Assembly: GCF_029227915.1 (NCBI RefSeq) | Contig: NC_079885.1 | Location: 15,697,001-15,761,000 of the forward strand | Length of the DNA stretch: 64,000 bases | Reading direction: 5' to 3' | Origin: Hydractinia symbiolongicarpus | Lineage: Eukaryota; Cnidaria; Hydrozoa; Anthoathecata; Hydractiniidae | Shown: positions 11,248 through 23,628 of the stretch, one piece after another | Layout of the letters: the number at the start of each line of letters is the position of its first letter | Position numbering within the stretch: the first letter of the stretch is position 1 | Translations under genes and position numbers: made by a program | The notes under the pieces: model-generated | The model's database searches: none | What the model was told of the DNA's origin: nothing | What the model saw: only the letters and a program-made list of their open reading frames with translations

Positions 11248-11697
11248 ATTGACTTTTTCACGTTACATTATTTATCATTAGGACTGGGACGTATCTTTTT
11301 TACGCAATAGCCGCTGAGTAAATCAAGAAAGAGACATGATTATAAGTTGCTTTCCCTTCAAAACGGCTACAATCTTGCTGCAATAAATGCGCCACGTCGC
11401 AAATAAATGGATTACGAGCGTCAGACAAAGAAAATGGCGATGTAGTTACTTTGCTAATTAACTTTGTCATATGAAAATTAAGTCTGAAAGTACCCTAGAT
11501 TGCCTTCGTTGGAACTTTTTACCGGAAATCTTCAAGCGCATTATTGTCGTAATTAATGGATAGCGCTTGAAACGAGCTTTCAAATGCACATAAACACAAC
11601 CTTTTTCGGATAATCCAGTCAAGAAATATGACCTTTAAAATTTAAACCATTTTTGATGTAATGTGCTAATAAATCGTAGATATCTGCCCGTTTGTTT

Positions 11698-11816
11698 GTC
11701 TACGACCATACCACGATGAACACACCTGTTCTCGTCCGATCACGGAAGTTAAGCATCGTTGGGCCGGGATAGTACTTGGATGGGGGACCACCTGGGAACT
11801 CCCGGTGTCGTAGGCT
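11698..11816 (+). rRNA. 5S ribosomal RNA, copy 21
   Basis: G93A, partner of copy 14. Shares the downstream CACGATACATT variant. The spacer differs by CTTCAAGCG. Confidence 0.95.
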
Positions 11817-12266
11817 ATTGACTTTTTCACGATACATTATTTATCATTAGGACTGGGACGTATCTTTTTTACGCAATAGCCGCTGAGTAAATCAAGAAAG
11901 AGACATGATTATAATTTGCTTTCCCTTCAAAACGGCTACAATCTTGCTGCAATAAATGCGCCACGTCGCAAATAAATGGATTACGAGCGTCAGACAAAGA
12001 AAATGGCGATGTAGTTACTTTGCTAATTAACTTTGTCATATGAAAATTAAGTCTGAAAGCACCCTAGATTTCCTTCGTTGGAACTTTTTACCGGAAATCT
12101 TAAAGCGCATGGTTGTCGTAATTAATGGATAGCGCTTGAAATGAGCTTTCAAATGCACATAAACACGACCTATTTCGGATAATCCAGTCAAGAAATATGA
12201 CCTTTAAAATTTAAACCATTTTCGATGTAATGTGCTAATAAATCGTAGATATCTGCCCGTTTGTTT

Positions 12267-12385
12267 GTCTACGACCATACCACGATGAACACACCTGTTC
12301 TCGTCCGATCACGGAAGTTAAGCATCGTTGGGCCTGGAGAGTACTTTGATGGGGGACCGCCTGGGAACTCCTGGTGTCGTAGGCT
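12267..12385 (+). rRNA. 5S ribosomal RNA, copy 22 (T69/G73/T81 haplotype)
   Basis: Same four changes as copy 15. The downstream spacer has GATTATAATTTGC rather than GATTAGAAGTTGC, so the duplicated block ends just after this gene. Confidence 0.9.
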
Positions 12386-12835
12386 ATTGACTTTTTCACG
12401 TTACATTATTTATCATTACGACTGGGACGTATCTTTTTTACGCAATAGCCGCTGAGTAAATCAAGAAAGAGACATGATTATAATTTGCTTTCCCTTCAAA
12501 ACGGCTACAATCTTGCTGCAATAAATGCGCCACGTCGCAAATAAATGGATTACGAGCGTCAGACAAAGAAAATGGCGATGTAGTTACTTTGCTAATTAAC
12601 TTTGTCATATGAAAATTAAGTCTGAAAGCACCCTAGATTTCCTTCGTTGGAACTTTTTACCGGAAATCTTAAAGCGCATTATTGTCGTAATTACGGGATA
12701 GCGCTTAAAATGAGCTTTCAAATGCACATAAACACGACCTATTTTGGATAATCCAGTCAAGAAATATGACCTTTAAAATTTAAACCATTTTTGATGTAAT
12801 GTGCTAATAAATCGTAGATATCTGCCCGTTTGTTT

Positions 12836-12954
12836 GTCTACGACCATACCACGATGAACACACCTGTTCTCGTCCGATCACGGAAGTTAAGCATCGTCGG
12901 GCCGGGGTAGTACTTGGATGGGGGACCGCCTGGGAACTCCCGGCGTCGTAGGCT
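12836..12954 (+). rRNA. 5S ribosomal RNA, copy 23
   Basis: T63C, A72G and T109C. The TTACGGGATAG spacer ties it to copies 13 and 20, so it opens a third partial copy of that block. Confidence 0.94.
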
Positions 12955-13404
12955 ATTGACTTTTTCACGTTACATTATTTATCATTAGGACTGGGACGTA
13001 TCTTTTTTACGCAATAGCCGCTGAGTAAATCAAGAAAGAGACATGATTATAAGTTGCTTTCCCTTCAAAACGGCTACAATCTTGCTGCAATAAATGCGCC
13101 ACGTCGCAAATAAATGGATTACGAGCGTCAGACAAAGAAAATGGCGATGTAGTTACTTTGCTAATTAACTTTGTCATATGAAAATTAAGTCTGAAAGTAC
13201 CCTAGATTGCCTTCGTTGGAACTTTTTACCGGAAATCTTAAAGCGCATTATTGTCGTAATTAATGGATAGCGCTTGAAACGAGCTTTCAAATGCACATAA
13301 ACACAACCTTTTTCGGATAATCCAGTCAAGAAATATGACCTTTAAAATTTAAACCATTTTTGATGTAATGTGCTAATAAATCGTAGATATCTGCCCGTTT
13401 GTTT

Positions 13405-13523
13405 GTCTACGACCATACCACGATGAACACACCTGTTCTCGTCCGATCACGGAAGTTAAGCATCGTTGGGCCGGGATAGTACTTGGATGGGGGACCACCT
13501 GGGAACTCCCGGTGTCGTAGGCT
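13405..13523 (+). rRNA. 5S ribosomal RNA, copy 24
   Basis: G93A, type B spacer. Counterpart of copies 14 and 21. Confidence 0.95.
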
Positions 13524-13973
13524 ATTGACTTTTTCACGTTACATTATTTATCATTAGGACTGGGACGTATCTTTTTTACGCAATAGCCGCTGAGTAAATC
13601 AAGAAAGAGACATGATTATAATTTGCTTTCCCTTCAAAACGGCTACAATCTTGCTGCAATAAATGCGCCACGTCGCAAATAAATGGATTACGAGCGTCAG
13701 ACAAAGAAAATGGCGATGTAGTTACTTTGCTAATTAACTTTGTCATATGAAAATTAAGTCTGAAAGCACCCTAGATTTCCTTCGTTGGAACTTTTTACCG
13801 GAAATCTTAAAGCGCATGGTTGTCGTAATTAATGGATAGCGCTTGAAATGAGCTTTCAAATGCACATAAACACGACCTATTTCGGATAATCCAGTCAAGA
13901 AATATGACCTTTAAAATTTAAACCATTTTCGATGTAATGTGCTAATAAATCGTAGATATCTGCCCGTTTGTTT

Positions 13974-14092
13974 GTCTACGACCATACCACGATGAACACA
14001 CCTGTTCTCGTCCGATCACGGAAGTTAAGCATCGTTGGGCCAGGATAGTACTTGGATGGGGGACCGCCTGGGAACTCCTGGTGTCGTAGGCT
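13974..14092 (+). rRNA. 5S ribosomal RNA, copy 25 (A69-T106)
   Basis: G69A with C106T replaces the helix V G-C pair by A-U, keeping the helix intact (CCAGGA with TCCTGG). Confidence 0.97.
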
Positions 14093-14542
14093 ATTGACTT
14101 TTTCACGTTACATTATTTATCATTACGACTGGGACGTATCTTTTTTACGCAATAGCCGCTGAGTAAATCAAGAAAGAGACATGATTAGAAGTTGCTTTCC
14201 CTTCAAAACGGCTACAATCTTGCTGCAATAAATGCGCCACGTCGCAAATAAATGGATTACAAGCGTCAGACAAAGAAAATGGCGATGTAGTTACTTTGCT
14301 AATTAACTTTGTCATATGAAAATTAAGTCTGAAAGCACCCTAGATTTCCTTCGTTGGAACTTTTTACCGGAAATCTTAAAGCGCATTATTGTCGTAATTA
14401 ATGAATAGCGCTTGAAATGAGCTTTCAAATGCACATAAACACGACCTATTTCGGATAATCCAGTCAAGAAATATGACCTTTAAAGTTTAAACCATTTTCG
14501 ATGTAATGTGCTAATAAATCGTAGATATCTGCCCGTTTGTTT

Positions 14543-14661
14543 GTCTACGACCATACCACGATGAACACACCTGTTCTCGTCCGATCACGGAAGTTAAGCA
14601 TCGTTGGGCCGGGATAGTACTTGGATGGGGTACCGCCTGGGAACTCCCGGTGTCGTAGGCT
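14543..14661 (+). rRNA. 5S ribosomal RNA, copy 26
   Basis: G89T turns the loop into GGTA, no longer of GNRA form. Downstream spacer has GAAAGAAGCATG for GAAAGAGACATG. Confidence 0.94.
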
Positions 14662-15111
14662 ATTGACTTTTTCACGTTACATTATTTATCATTACGACTG
14701 GGACGTATCTTTTTTACGCAATAGCCGCTGAGTAAATCAAGAAAGAAGCATGATTAGAAGTTGCTTTCCCTTCAAAACGGCTACAATCTTGCTGCAATAA
14801 ATGCGCCACGTCGCAAATAAATGGATTACGAGCGTCAGACAAAGAAAATGGCGATGTAGTTACTTTGCTAATTAACTTTGTCATATGAAAATTAAGTCTG
14901 AAAGCACCCTAGATTTCCTTCGTTGGAACTTTTTACCGGAAATCTTAAAGCGCATTATTGTCGTAATTAATGAATAGCGCTTGAAATGAGCTTTCAAATG
15001 CACATAAACACGACCTATTTCGGATAATCCAGTCAAGAAATATGACCTTTAAAATTTAAACCATTTTCGATGTAATGTGCTAATAAATCGTAGATATCTG
15101 CCCGTTTGTTT

Positions 15112-15230
15112 GTCTACGACCATACCACGATGAACACACCTGTTCTCGTCCGATCACGGAAGTTAAGCATCGTTGGGCCGGGATAGTACTTGGATGGGGA
15201 ACCGCCTGGGAACTCCTGGTGTCGTAGGCT
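15112..15230 (+). rRNA. 5S ribosomal RNA, copy 27
   Basis: G89A (loop GGAA, still GNRA) and C106T. The downstream T6 run is interrupted (CTTTCTTACG) and the spacer has AATAACCGC. Confidence 0.96.
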
Positions 15231-15680
15231 ATTGACTTTTTCACGTTACATTATTTATCATTACGACTGGGACGTATCTTTCTTACGCAATAACCGCTGA
15301 GTAAATCAAGAAAGAGACATGATTAGAGGTTGCTTTCCCTTCAAAACGGCTACAATCTTGCAGCATTAAATGCGCCACGTCGCAAATAAATGGATTACGA
15401 GCGTCAGACAAAGAAAATGGCGATGTAGTTACTTTGCTAATTAACTTTGTCATATGAAAATTAAGTCTGAAAGCACCCTAGATTTCCTTCGTTGGAACTT
15501 TTTACCGGAAATCTTAAAGCGCATGGTTGTCGTAAAGAATCGATAGCGCTTGAAATGAGCTTTCAAATGCACATAAACACGACCTATTTCGGATAATCCA
15601 GTCAAGAAATATGACCTTTAAAATTTAAACCATTTTTGATGTAATGTGCTAATAAATCGTAGATATCTGCCCGTTTGTTT

Positions 15681-15799
15681 GTCTACGACCATACCACGAT
15701 GAACACACCTGTTCTCGTCCGATCACGGAAGTTAAGCATCGTCGGGCCAGGATAGTACTTGGATGGGGGACCGCCTGGGAACTCCCGGTGTCGTAGGCT
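15681..15799 (+). rRNA. 5S ribosomal RNA, copy 28 (A69-C106 mismatch)
   Basis: T63C and G69A with C106 kept, which is the only A-C mismatch at this helix V pair. The spacer is a mosaic: AAGAATCGATAG (A) followed by TTGAAATGAG (C). Confidence 0.94.
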
Positions 15800-16249
15800 A
15801 TTGACTTTTTCACGTTACATTATTTATCATTAGGACTGGGACGTATCTTTTTTACGCAATAGCCGCTGAGTAAATCAAGAAAGAGACATGATTATAAGTT
15901 GCTTTCCCTTCAAAACGGCTACAATCTTGCTGCAATAAATGCGCCACGTCGCAAATAAATGGATTACGAGCGTCAGACAAAGAAAATGGCGATGTAGTTA
16001 CTTTGCTAATTAACTTTGTCATATGAAAATTAAGTCTGAAAGTACCCTAGATTGCCTTCGTTGGAACTTTTTACCGGAAATCTTAAAGCGCATTATTGTC
16101 GTAATTAATGGATAGCGCTTGAAACGAGCTTTCAAATGCACATAAACACAACCTTTTTCGGATAATCCAGTCAAGAAATATGACCTTTAAAATTTAAACC
16201 ATTTTTGATGTAATGTGCTAATAAATCGTAGATATCTGCCCGTTTGTTT

Positions 16250-16368
16250 GGCTACGACCATACCACGATGAACACACCTGTTCTCGTCCGATCACGGAAG
16301 TTAAGCATCGTTGGGCCGGGATAGTACTTGGATGGGGGACCGCCTGGGAACTCCCGGTGTCGTAGGCT
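16250..16368 (+). rRNA. 5S ribosomal RNA, copy 29
   Basis: T2G (GGCTACG) opposes G117 in helix I. Type B spacer. Recurs in copy 32. Confidence 0.95.
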
Positions 16369-16818
16369 ATTGACTTTTTCACGTTACATTATTTATCATT
16401 AGGACTGGGACGTATCTTTTTTACGCAATAGCCGCTGAGTAAATCAAGAAAGAGACATGATTAGAAGTTGCTTTCCCTTCAAAACGGCTACAATCTTGCT
16501 GCAATAAATGCGCCACGTCGCAAATAAATGGATTACGAGCGTCAGACAAAGAAAATGGCGATGTAGTTACTTTGCTAATTAACTTTGTCATATGAAAATT
16601 AAGTCTGAAAGTACCCTAGATTGCCTTCGTTGGAACTTTTTACCGGAAATCTTAAAGCGCATTATTGTCGTAATTAATGGATAGCGCTTGAAACGAGCTT
16701 TCAAATGCACATAAACACAACCTTTTTCGGATAATCCAGTCAAGAAATATGACCTTTAAAATTTAAACCATTTTTGATGTAATGTGCTAATAAATCGTAG
16801 ATATCTGCCCGTTTGTTT

Positions 16819-16937
16819 GTCTACGACCATACCACGATGAACACACCTGTTCTCGTCCGATCACGGAAGTTAAGCATCGTTGGGCCGGGATAGTACTTCG
16901 ATGGGGGACCGCCTGGGAACACCCGGTGTCGTAGGCT
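16819..16937 (+). rRNA. 5S ribosomal RNA, copy 30
   Basis: G81C (faces C95, helix IV) and T103A (faces A72, helix V). Type B spacer. Confidence 0.93.
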
Positions 16938-17369
16938 ATTGACTTTTTCACGTTACATTATTTATCATTAGGATTGGGACGTATCTTTTTTACGCAATAG
17001 CCGCTGAGTAAATCAAGAAAGAGACATGATTAGAAGTTGCTTTCCCTTCAAAACGGCTACAATCTTGCTGCAATAAATGCGCCACGTCGCAAATAAATGG
17101 ATTACGAGCGTCAGACAAAGAAAATAGCGATGTAGTTACTTTGCTAATTAACTTTGTCATATGAAAATTAAGTCTGAAAGCACCCTAGATTTCCTTCGTT
17201 GGAACTTTTTACCGGAAATCTTAAAGCGCATTATTGTCGTAATTAATGGATAGCGCTTGAAATGAGCTTTCAAATGCACATAAACACGACCTATTTCGGA
17301 TAATCCAATCAAGAAATATGACCTTTAAAATTTAAACCATTTTCGATGTAATGTGCTACCCGTTTGTTT

Positions 17370-17488
17370 GTCTACGACCATACCACGATGAACACACCTG
17401 TTCTCGTCCGATCACGGAAGTTAAGCATCGTTGGGCCGGGATAGTACGTGGATGGGGGACCGCCTGGGAACTCCTGGTGTCGTAGGCT
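17370..17488 (+). rRNA. 5S ribosomal RNA, copy 31 (promoter-deleted unit)
   Basis: T79G and C106T in the gene. The upstream spacer lacks 18 bases after ATGTGCTA (junction at 17358/17359), which removes the TATA-like box and GTAGATATCTG. The internal control region is intact apart from T79G, so transcription may be reduced rather than lost. Confidence 0.93.
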
Positions 17489-17938
17489 ATTGACTTTTTC
17501 ACGTTACATTATTTATCATTACGACTGGGACGTATCTTTTTTACGCAATAGCCGCTGAGTAAATCAAGAAAGAGACATGATTAGAAGTTGCTTTCCCTTC
17601 AAAACGGCTACAATCTTGCTGCAATAAATGCGCCACGTCGCAAATAAATGGATTACGAGCGTCAGACAAAGAAAATGGCGATGTAGTTACTTTGCTAATT
17701 AACTTTGTCATATGAAAATTAAGTCTGAAAGTACCCTAGATTGCCTTCGTTGGAACTTTTTACCGGAAATCTTAAAGCGCATTATTGTCGTAATTAATGG
17801 ATAGCGCTTGAAACGAGCTTTCAAATGCACATAAACACAACCTTTTTCGGATAATCCAGTCAAGAAATATGACCTTTAAAATTTAAACCATTTTTGATGT
17901 AATGTGCTAATAAATCGTAGATATCTGCCCGTTTGTTT

Positions 17939-18057
17939 GGCTACGACCATACCACGATGAACACACCTGTTCTCGTCCGATCACGGAAGTTAAGCATCGT
18001 TGGGCCGGGATAGTACTTGGATGGGGGACCGCCTGGGAACTCCCGGTGTCGTAGGCT
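17939..18057 (+). rRNA. 5S ribosomal RNA, copy 32
   Basis: T2G as in copy 29, 1,689 bases earlier (three units minus the 18-base deletion). Type B spacer. Confidence 0.95.
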
Positions 18058-18507
18058 ATTGACTTTTTCACGTTACATTATTTATCATTAGGACTGGGAC
18101 GTATCTTTTTTACGCAATAGCCGCTGAGTAAATCAAGAAAGAGACATGATTAGAAGTTGCTTTCCCTTCAAAACGGCTACAATCTTGCTGCAATAAATGC
18201 GCGACGTCGCAAATAAATGGATTACGAGCGTCAGACAAAGAAAATGGCGATGTAGTTACTTTGCTAATTAACTTTGTCATATGAAAATTAAGTCTGAAAG
18301 TACCCTAGATTGCCTTCGTTGGAACTTTTTACCGGAAATCTTAAAGCGCATTATTGTCGTAATTAATGGATAGCGCTTGAAACGAGCTTTCAAATGCACA
18401 TAAACACAACCTTTTTCGGATAATCCAGTCAAGAAATATGACCTTTAAAATTTAAACCATTTTTGATGTAATGTGCTAATAAATCGTAGATATCTGCCCG
18501 TTTGTTT

Positions 18508-18626
18508 GTCTACGACCATACCACGATGAACACACCTGTTCTCGTCCGATCACGGAAGTTAAGCATCGTTGGGCCGGGATAGTACTTCGATGGGGGACCG
18601 CCTGGGAACTCCTGGTGTCGTAGGCT
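18508..18626 (+). rRNA. 5S ribosomal RNA, copy 33
   Basis: G81C and C106T. Spacer begins ATGCGCGACG. First member of the block repeated at copies 38 and 42. Confidence 0.95.
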
Positions 18627-19076
18627 ATTGACTTTTTCACGTTACATTATTTATCATTACGACTGGGACGTATCTTTTTTACGCAATAGCCGCTGAGTAA
18701 ATCAAGAAAGAGACATGATTAGAAGTTGCTTTCCCTTCAAAACGGCTACAATCTTGCTGCAATAAATGCGCCACGTCGCAAATAAATGGATTACGAGCGT
18801 CAGACAAAGAAAATGGCGATGTAGTTACTTTGCTAATTAACTTTGTCATATGAAAATTAAGTCTGAAAGCACCCTAGATTTCCTTCGTTGGAACTTTTTA
18901 CCGGAAATCTTAAAGCGCATTATTGTCGTAATTAAGGAATAGCGCTTGAAATGAGCTTTCAAATGCACATAAACACGACCTATTTCGGATAATCCAGTCA
19001 AGAAATATGACTTTTAAAGTTTAAACCATTTTCGATGTAATGTGCTAATAAATCGTAGATATCTGCCCGTTTGTTT

Positions 19077-19195
19077 GTCTACGACCATACCACGATGAAC
19101 ACACCTGTTCTCGTCAGATCACGGAAGTTAAGCATCGTTGGGCCGGGATAGTACTTGGATGGGGGACCGCCTGGGAACTCCCGGTGTCGTAGGCT
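19077..19195 (+). rRNA. 5S ribosomal RNA, copy 34
   Basis: C40A. Type C spacer with ATTAAGGAATAG and GACTTTTAAAG, both shared only with copies 39 and 43. Confidence 0.97.
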
Positions 19196-19645
19196 ATTGA
19201 CTTTTTCACGTTACATTATTTATCATTACGACTGGGACGTATCTTTTTTACGCAATAGCCGCTGAGTAAATCAAGAAAGAGACATGATTAGAAGTTGCTT
19301 TCCCTTCAAAACGGCTACAATCTTGCTGCAATAAATGCGCCACGTCGCAAATAAATGGATTACGAGCGTCAGACAAAGAAAATGGCGATGTAGTTACTTT
19401 GCTAATTAACTTTGTCATATGAAAATTAAGTCTGAAAGCACCCTAGATTTTCTTCGTTGGAACTTTTTACCGGAAATCTTAAAGCGCATTATTGTCGTAA
19501 TTAATGGATAGCGCTTGAAACGAGCTTTCAAATGCACATAAACACGACCTATTTCGGATAATCCAGTCAAGAAATATGACCTTTAAAATTTAAACCATTT
19601 TCGATGTAATGTGCTAATAAATCGTAGATATCTGCCCGTTTGTTT

Positions 19646-19764
19646 GTCTACGACCATACCACGATGAACACACCTGTTCTCGTCCGATCACGGAAGTTAA
19701 GCATCGTTGGGCCGGGATAGTACTTGGATGGGGGACCGCCTGGGAACTCCTGGTGTCGTAGGCT
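19646..19764 (+). rRNA. 5S ribosomal RNA, copy 35
   Basis: C106T. The spacer has GATTTTCTTCG and a TTGAAACGAG/CACGACC mix. Repeated as copies 40 and 44. Confidence 0.97.
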
Positions 19765-20214
19765 ATTGACTTTTTCACGTTACATTATTTATCATTACGA
19801 CTGGGACGTATCTTTTTTACGCAATAGCCGCTGAGTAAATCAAGAAAGAGACATGATTAGAAGTTGCTTTCCCTTCAAAACGGCTACAATCTTGCAGCAT
19901 TAAATGCGCCACGTCGCAAATAAATGGATTACGAGGGTCAGACAAAGAAAATGGCGATGTAGTTACTTTGCTAATTAACTTTGTCATATGAAAATTAAGT
20001 CTGAAAGCACCCTAGATTTCCTTCGTTGGAACTTTTTACCGGAAATCTTAAAGCGCATGGTTGTCGTAAAGAATCGATAGCGCTTGAAACGAGCTTTCAA
20101 ATGCACATAAACACAACCTATTTCGGATAATCCAGTCAAGAAATATGACCTTTAAAATTTAAACCATTTTTGATGTAATGTGCTAATAAATCGTAGATAT
20201 CTGCCCGTTTGTTT

Positions 20215-20333
20215 GTCTACGACCATACCACGATGAACACACCTGTTCTCGTCCGATCACGGAAGTTAAGCATCGTTGGGCCGGGATAGTACTTGGATGG
20301 GGGACCGCCTGGGAACTCCCGGTGTCGTAGGCT
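20215..20333 (+). rRNA. 5S ribosomal RNA, copy 36
   Basis: Consensus gene. Mosaic A/B spacer (AAGAATCGATAG, then TTGAAACGAG) with ACGAGGGTCAG. Repeated as copy 45. Confidence 0.98.
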
Positions 20334-20783
20334 ATTGACTTTTTCACGTTACATTATTTATCATTAGGACTAGGACGTATCTTTTTTACGCAATAGCCGC
20401 TGAGTAAATCAAGAAAGAGACATGATTAGAAGTTGCTTTCCCTTCAAAACGGCTACAATCTTGCTGCAATAAATGCGCCACGTCGCAAATAAATGGATTA
20501 CGAGCGTCAGACAAAGAAAATGGCGATGTAGTTACTTTGCTAATTAACTTTGTCATATGAAAATTAAGTCTGAAAGTACCCTAGATGGCCTTCGTTGGAA
20601 CTTTTTACCGGAAATCTTAAAGCGCATTATTGTCGTAATTAATGGATAGCGCTTGAAACGAGCTTTGAAATGCACATAAACACAACCTTTTTCGGATAAT
20701 CCAGTCAAGAAATATGACCTTTAAAATTTAAACCATTTTTGATGTAATGTGCTAATAAATCGTAGATATCTGCCCGTTTGTTT

Positions 20784-20902
20784 GTCTACCACCATACCAC
20801 GATGAACACACCTGTTCTCGTCCGATCACGGAAGTTAAGCATCGTTGGGCCGGGATAGTACTTGGATGGGGGACCGCCTGGGAACTCCCGGTGTCGTAGG
20901 CT
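20784..20902 (+). rRNA. 5S ribosomal RNA, copy 37
   Basis: G7C (GTCTACCACC) opposes C112, a C-C mismatch in helix I. The spacer has GATGGCC and GCTTTGAAATG. Repeated as copy 46. Confidence 0.94.
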
Positions 20903-21352
20903 ATTGACTTTTTCACGTTACATTATTTATCATTAGGACTAGGACGTATCTTTTTTACGCAATAGCCGCTGAGTAAATCAAGAAAGAGACATGATTATAA
21001 GTTGCTTTCCCTTCAAAACGGCTACAATCTTGCTGCAATAAATGCGCCACGTCGCAAATAAATGGATTACGAGCGTCAGACAAAGAAAATGGCGATGTAG
21101 TTACTTTGCTAATTAACTTTGTCATATGAAAATTAAGTCTGAAAGTACCCTAGATTGCCTTCGTTGGAACTTTTTACCGGAAATCTTAAAGCGCATTATT
21201 GTCGTAATTAATGGATAGCGCTTGAAACGAGCTTTCAAATGCACATAAACACAACCTTTTTCGGATAATCCAGTCAAGAAATATGACCTTTAAAATTTAA
21301 ACCATTTTTGATGTAATGTGCTAATAAATCGTAGATATCTGCCCGTTTGTTT

Positions 21353-21471
21353 GTCTACGACCATACCACGATGAACACACCTGTTCTCGTCCGATCACGG
21401 AAGTTAAGCATCGTTGGGCCGGGATAGTACTTCGATGGGGGACCGCCTGGGAACTCCTGGTGTCGTAGGCT
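21353..21471 (+). rRNA. 5S ribosomal RNA, copy 38
   Basis: G81C and C106T. Second appearance of the block, 2,845 bases after copy 33. Confidence 0.95.
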
Positions 21472-21921
21472 ATTGACTTTTTCACGTTACATTATTTATC
21501 ATTACGACTGGGACGTATCTTTTTTACGCAATAGCCGCTGAGTAAATCAAGAAAGAGACATGATTAGAAGTTGCTTTCCCTTCAAAACGGCTACAATCTT
21601 GCTGCAATAAATGCGCCACGTCGCAAATAAATGGATTACGAGCGTCAGACAAAGAAAATGGCGATGTAGTTACTTTGCTAATTAACTTTGTCATATGAAA
21701 ATTAAGTCTGAAAGCACCCTAGATTTCCTTCGTTGGAACTTTTTACCGGAAATCTTAAAGCGCATTATTGTCGTAATTAAGGAATAGCGCTTGAAATGAG
21801 CTTTCAAATGCACATAAACACGACCTATTTCGGATAATCCAGTCAAGAAATATGACTTTTAAAGTTTAAACCATTTTCGATGTAATGTGCTAATAAATCG
21901 TAGATATCTGCCCGTTTGTTT

Positions 21922-22040
21922 GTCTACGACCATACCACGATGAACACACCTGTTCTCGTCAGATCACGGAAGTTAAGCATCGTTGGGCCGGGATAGTACT
22001 TGGATGGGGGACCGCCTGGGAACTCCCGGTGTCGTAGGCT
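21922..22040 (+). rRNA. 5S ribosomal RNA, copy 39
   Basis: C40A, with the ATTAAGGAATAG spacer of copy 34. Confidence 0.97.
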
Positions 22041-22490
22041 ATTGACTTTTTCACGTTACATTATTTATCATTACGACTGGGACGTATCTTTTTTACGCAA
22101 TAGCCGCTGAGTAAATCAAGAAAGAGACATGATTAGAAGTTGCTTTCCCTTCAAAACGGCTACAATCTTGCTGCAATAAATGCGCCACGTCGCAAATAAA
22201 TGGATTACGAGCGTCAGACAAAGAAAATGGCGATGTAGTTACTTTGCTAATTAACTTTGTCATATGAAAATTAAGTCTGAAAGCACCCTAGATTTTCTTC
22301 GTTGGAACTTTTTACCGGAAATCTTAAAGCGCATTATTGTCGTAATTAATGGATAGCGCTTGAAACGAGCTTTCAAATGCACATAAACACGACCTATTTC
22401 GGATAATCCAGTCAAGAAATATGACCTTTAAAATTTAAACCATTTTCGATGTAATGTGCTAATAAATCGTAGATATCTGCCCGTTTGTTT

Positions 22491-22609
22491 GTCTACGACC
22501 ATACCACGATGAACACACCTGTTCTCGTCCGATCACGGAAGTTAAGCATCGTTGGGCCGGGATAGTACTTGGATGGGGGACCGCCTGGGAACTCCTGGTG
22601 TCGTAGGCT
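22491..22609 (+). rRNA. 5S ribosomal RNA, copy 40
   Basis: C106T, spacer as copy 35. Confidence 0.97.
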
Positions 22610-23059
22610 ATTGACTTTTTCACGTTACATTATTTATCATTACGACTGGGACGTATCTTTTTTACGCAATAGCCGCTGAGTAAATCAAGAAAGAGACATG
22701 ATTAGAAGTTGCTTTCCCTTCAAAACGGCTACAATCTTGCAGCATTAAATGCGCCACGTCGCAAATAAATGGATTACGAGGGTCAGACAAAGAAAATGGC
22801 GATGTAGTTACTTTGCTAATTAACTTTGTCATATGAAAATTAAGTCTGAAAGCACCCTAGATTTCCTTCGTTGGAACTTTTTACCGGAAATCTTAAAGCG
22901 CATGGTTGTCGTAAAGAATCGATAGCGCTTGAAACGAGCTTTCAAATGCACATAAACACAACCTATTTCGGATAATCCAGTCAAGAAATATGACCTTTAA
23001 AATTTAAACCATTTTTGATGTAATGTGCTAATAAATCGTAGATATCTGCCCGTTTGTTT

Positions 23060-23178
23060 GTCTACCACCATACCACGATGAACACACCTGTTCTCGTCCG
23101 ATCACGGAAGTTAAGCATCGTTGGGCCGGGATAGTACTTGGATGGGGGACCGCCTGGGAACTCCCGGTGTCGTAGGCT
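23060..23178 (+). rRNA. 5S ribosomal RNA, copy 41 (chimera of 36 and 37)
   Basis: Spacer as in copy 36 (ACGAGGGTCAG, AAGAATCGATAG, CACAACCTATTT), but the gene has G7C and the downstream spacer has GATTATAAG, as in copy 37. One unit is therefore missing from this block. Confidence 0.94.
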
Positions 23179-23628
23179 ATTGACTTTTTCACGTTACATT
23201 ATTTATCATTAGGACTAGGACGTATCTTTTTTACGCAATAGCCGCTGAGTAAATCAAGAAAGAGACATGATTATAAGTTGCTTTCCCTTCAAAACGGCTA
23301 CAATCTTGCTGCAATAAATGCGCCACGTCGCAAATAAATGGATTACGAGCGTCAGACAAAGAAAATGGCGATGTAGTTACTTTGCTAATTAACTTTGTCA
23401 TATGAAAATTAAGTCTGAAAGTACCCTAGATTGCCTTCGTTGGAACTTTTTACCGGAAATCTTAAAGCGCATTATTGTCGTAATTAATGGATAGCGCTTG
23501 AAACGAGCTTTCAAATGCACATAAACACAACCTTTTTCGGATAATCCAGTCAAGAAATATGACCTTTAAAATTTAAACCATTTTTGATGTAATGTGCTAA
23601 TAAATCGTAGATATCTGCCCGTTTGTTT

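Larger units (their letters stand above)
5280..12470 (+). repeat. Six-unit block present twice, offset 3,985-3,986 bp
   Basis: Copies 10-15 (about 5.3-8.5 kb) and 17-22 (about 9.3-12.5 kb) carry the same ordered haplotypes: G loss, 61C, CCGC insertion, G56A/A72G, G93A, T69/G73/T81. Copy 16 lies between them. Confidence 0.88.
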
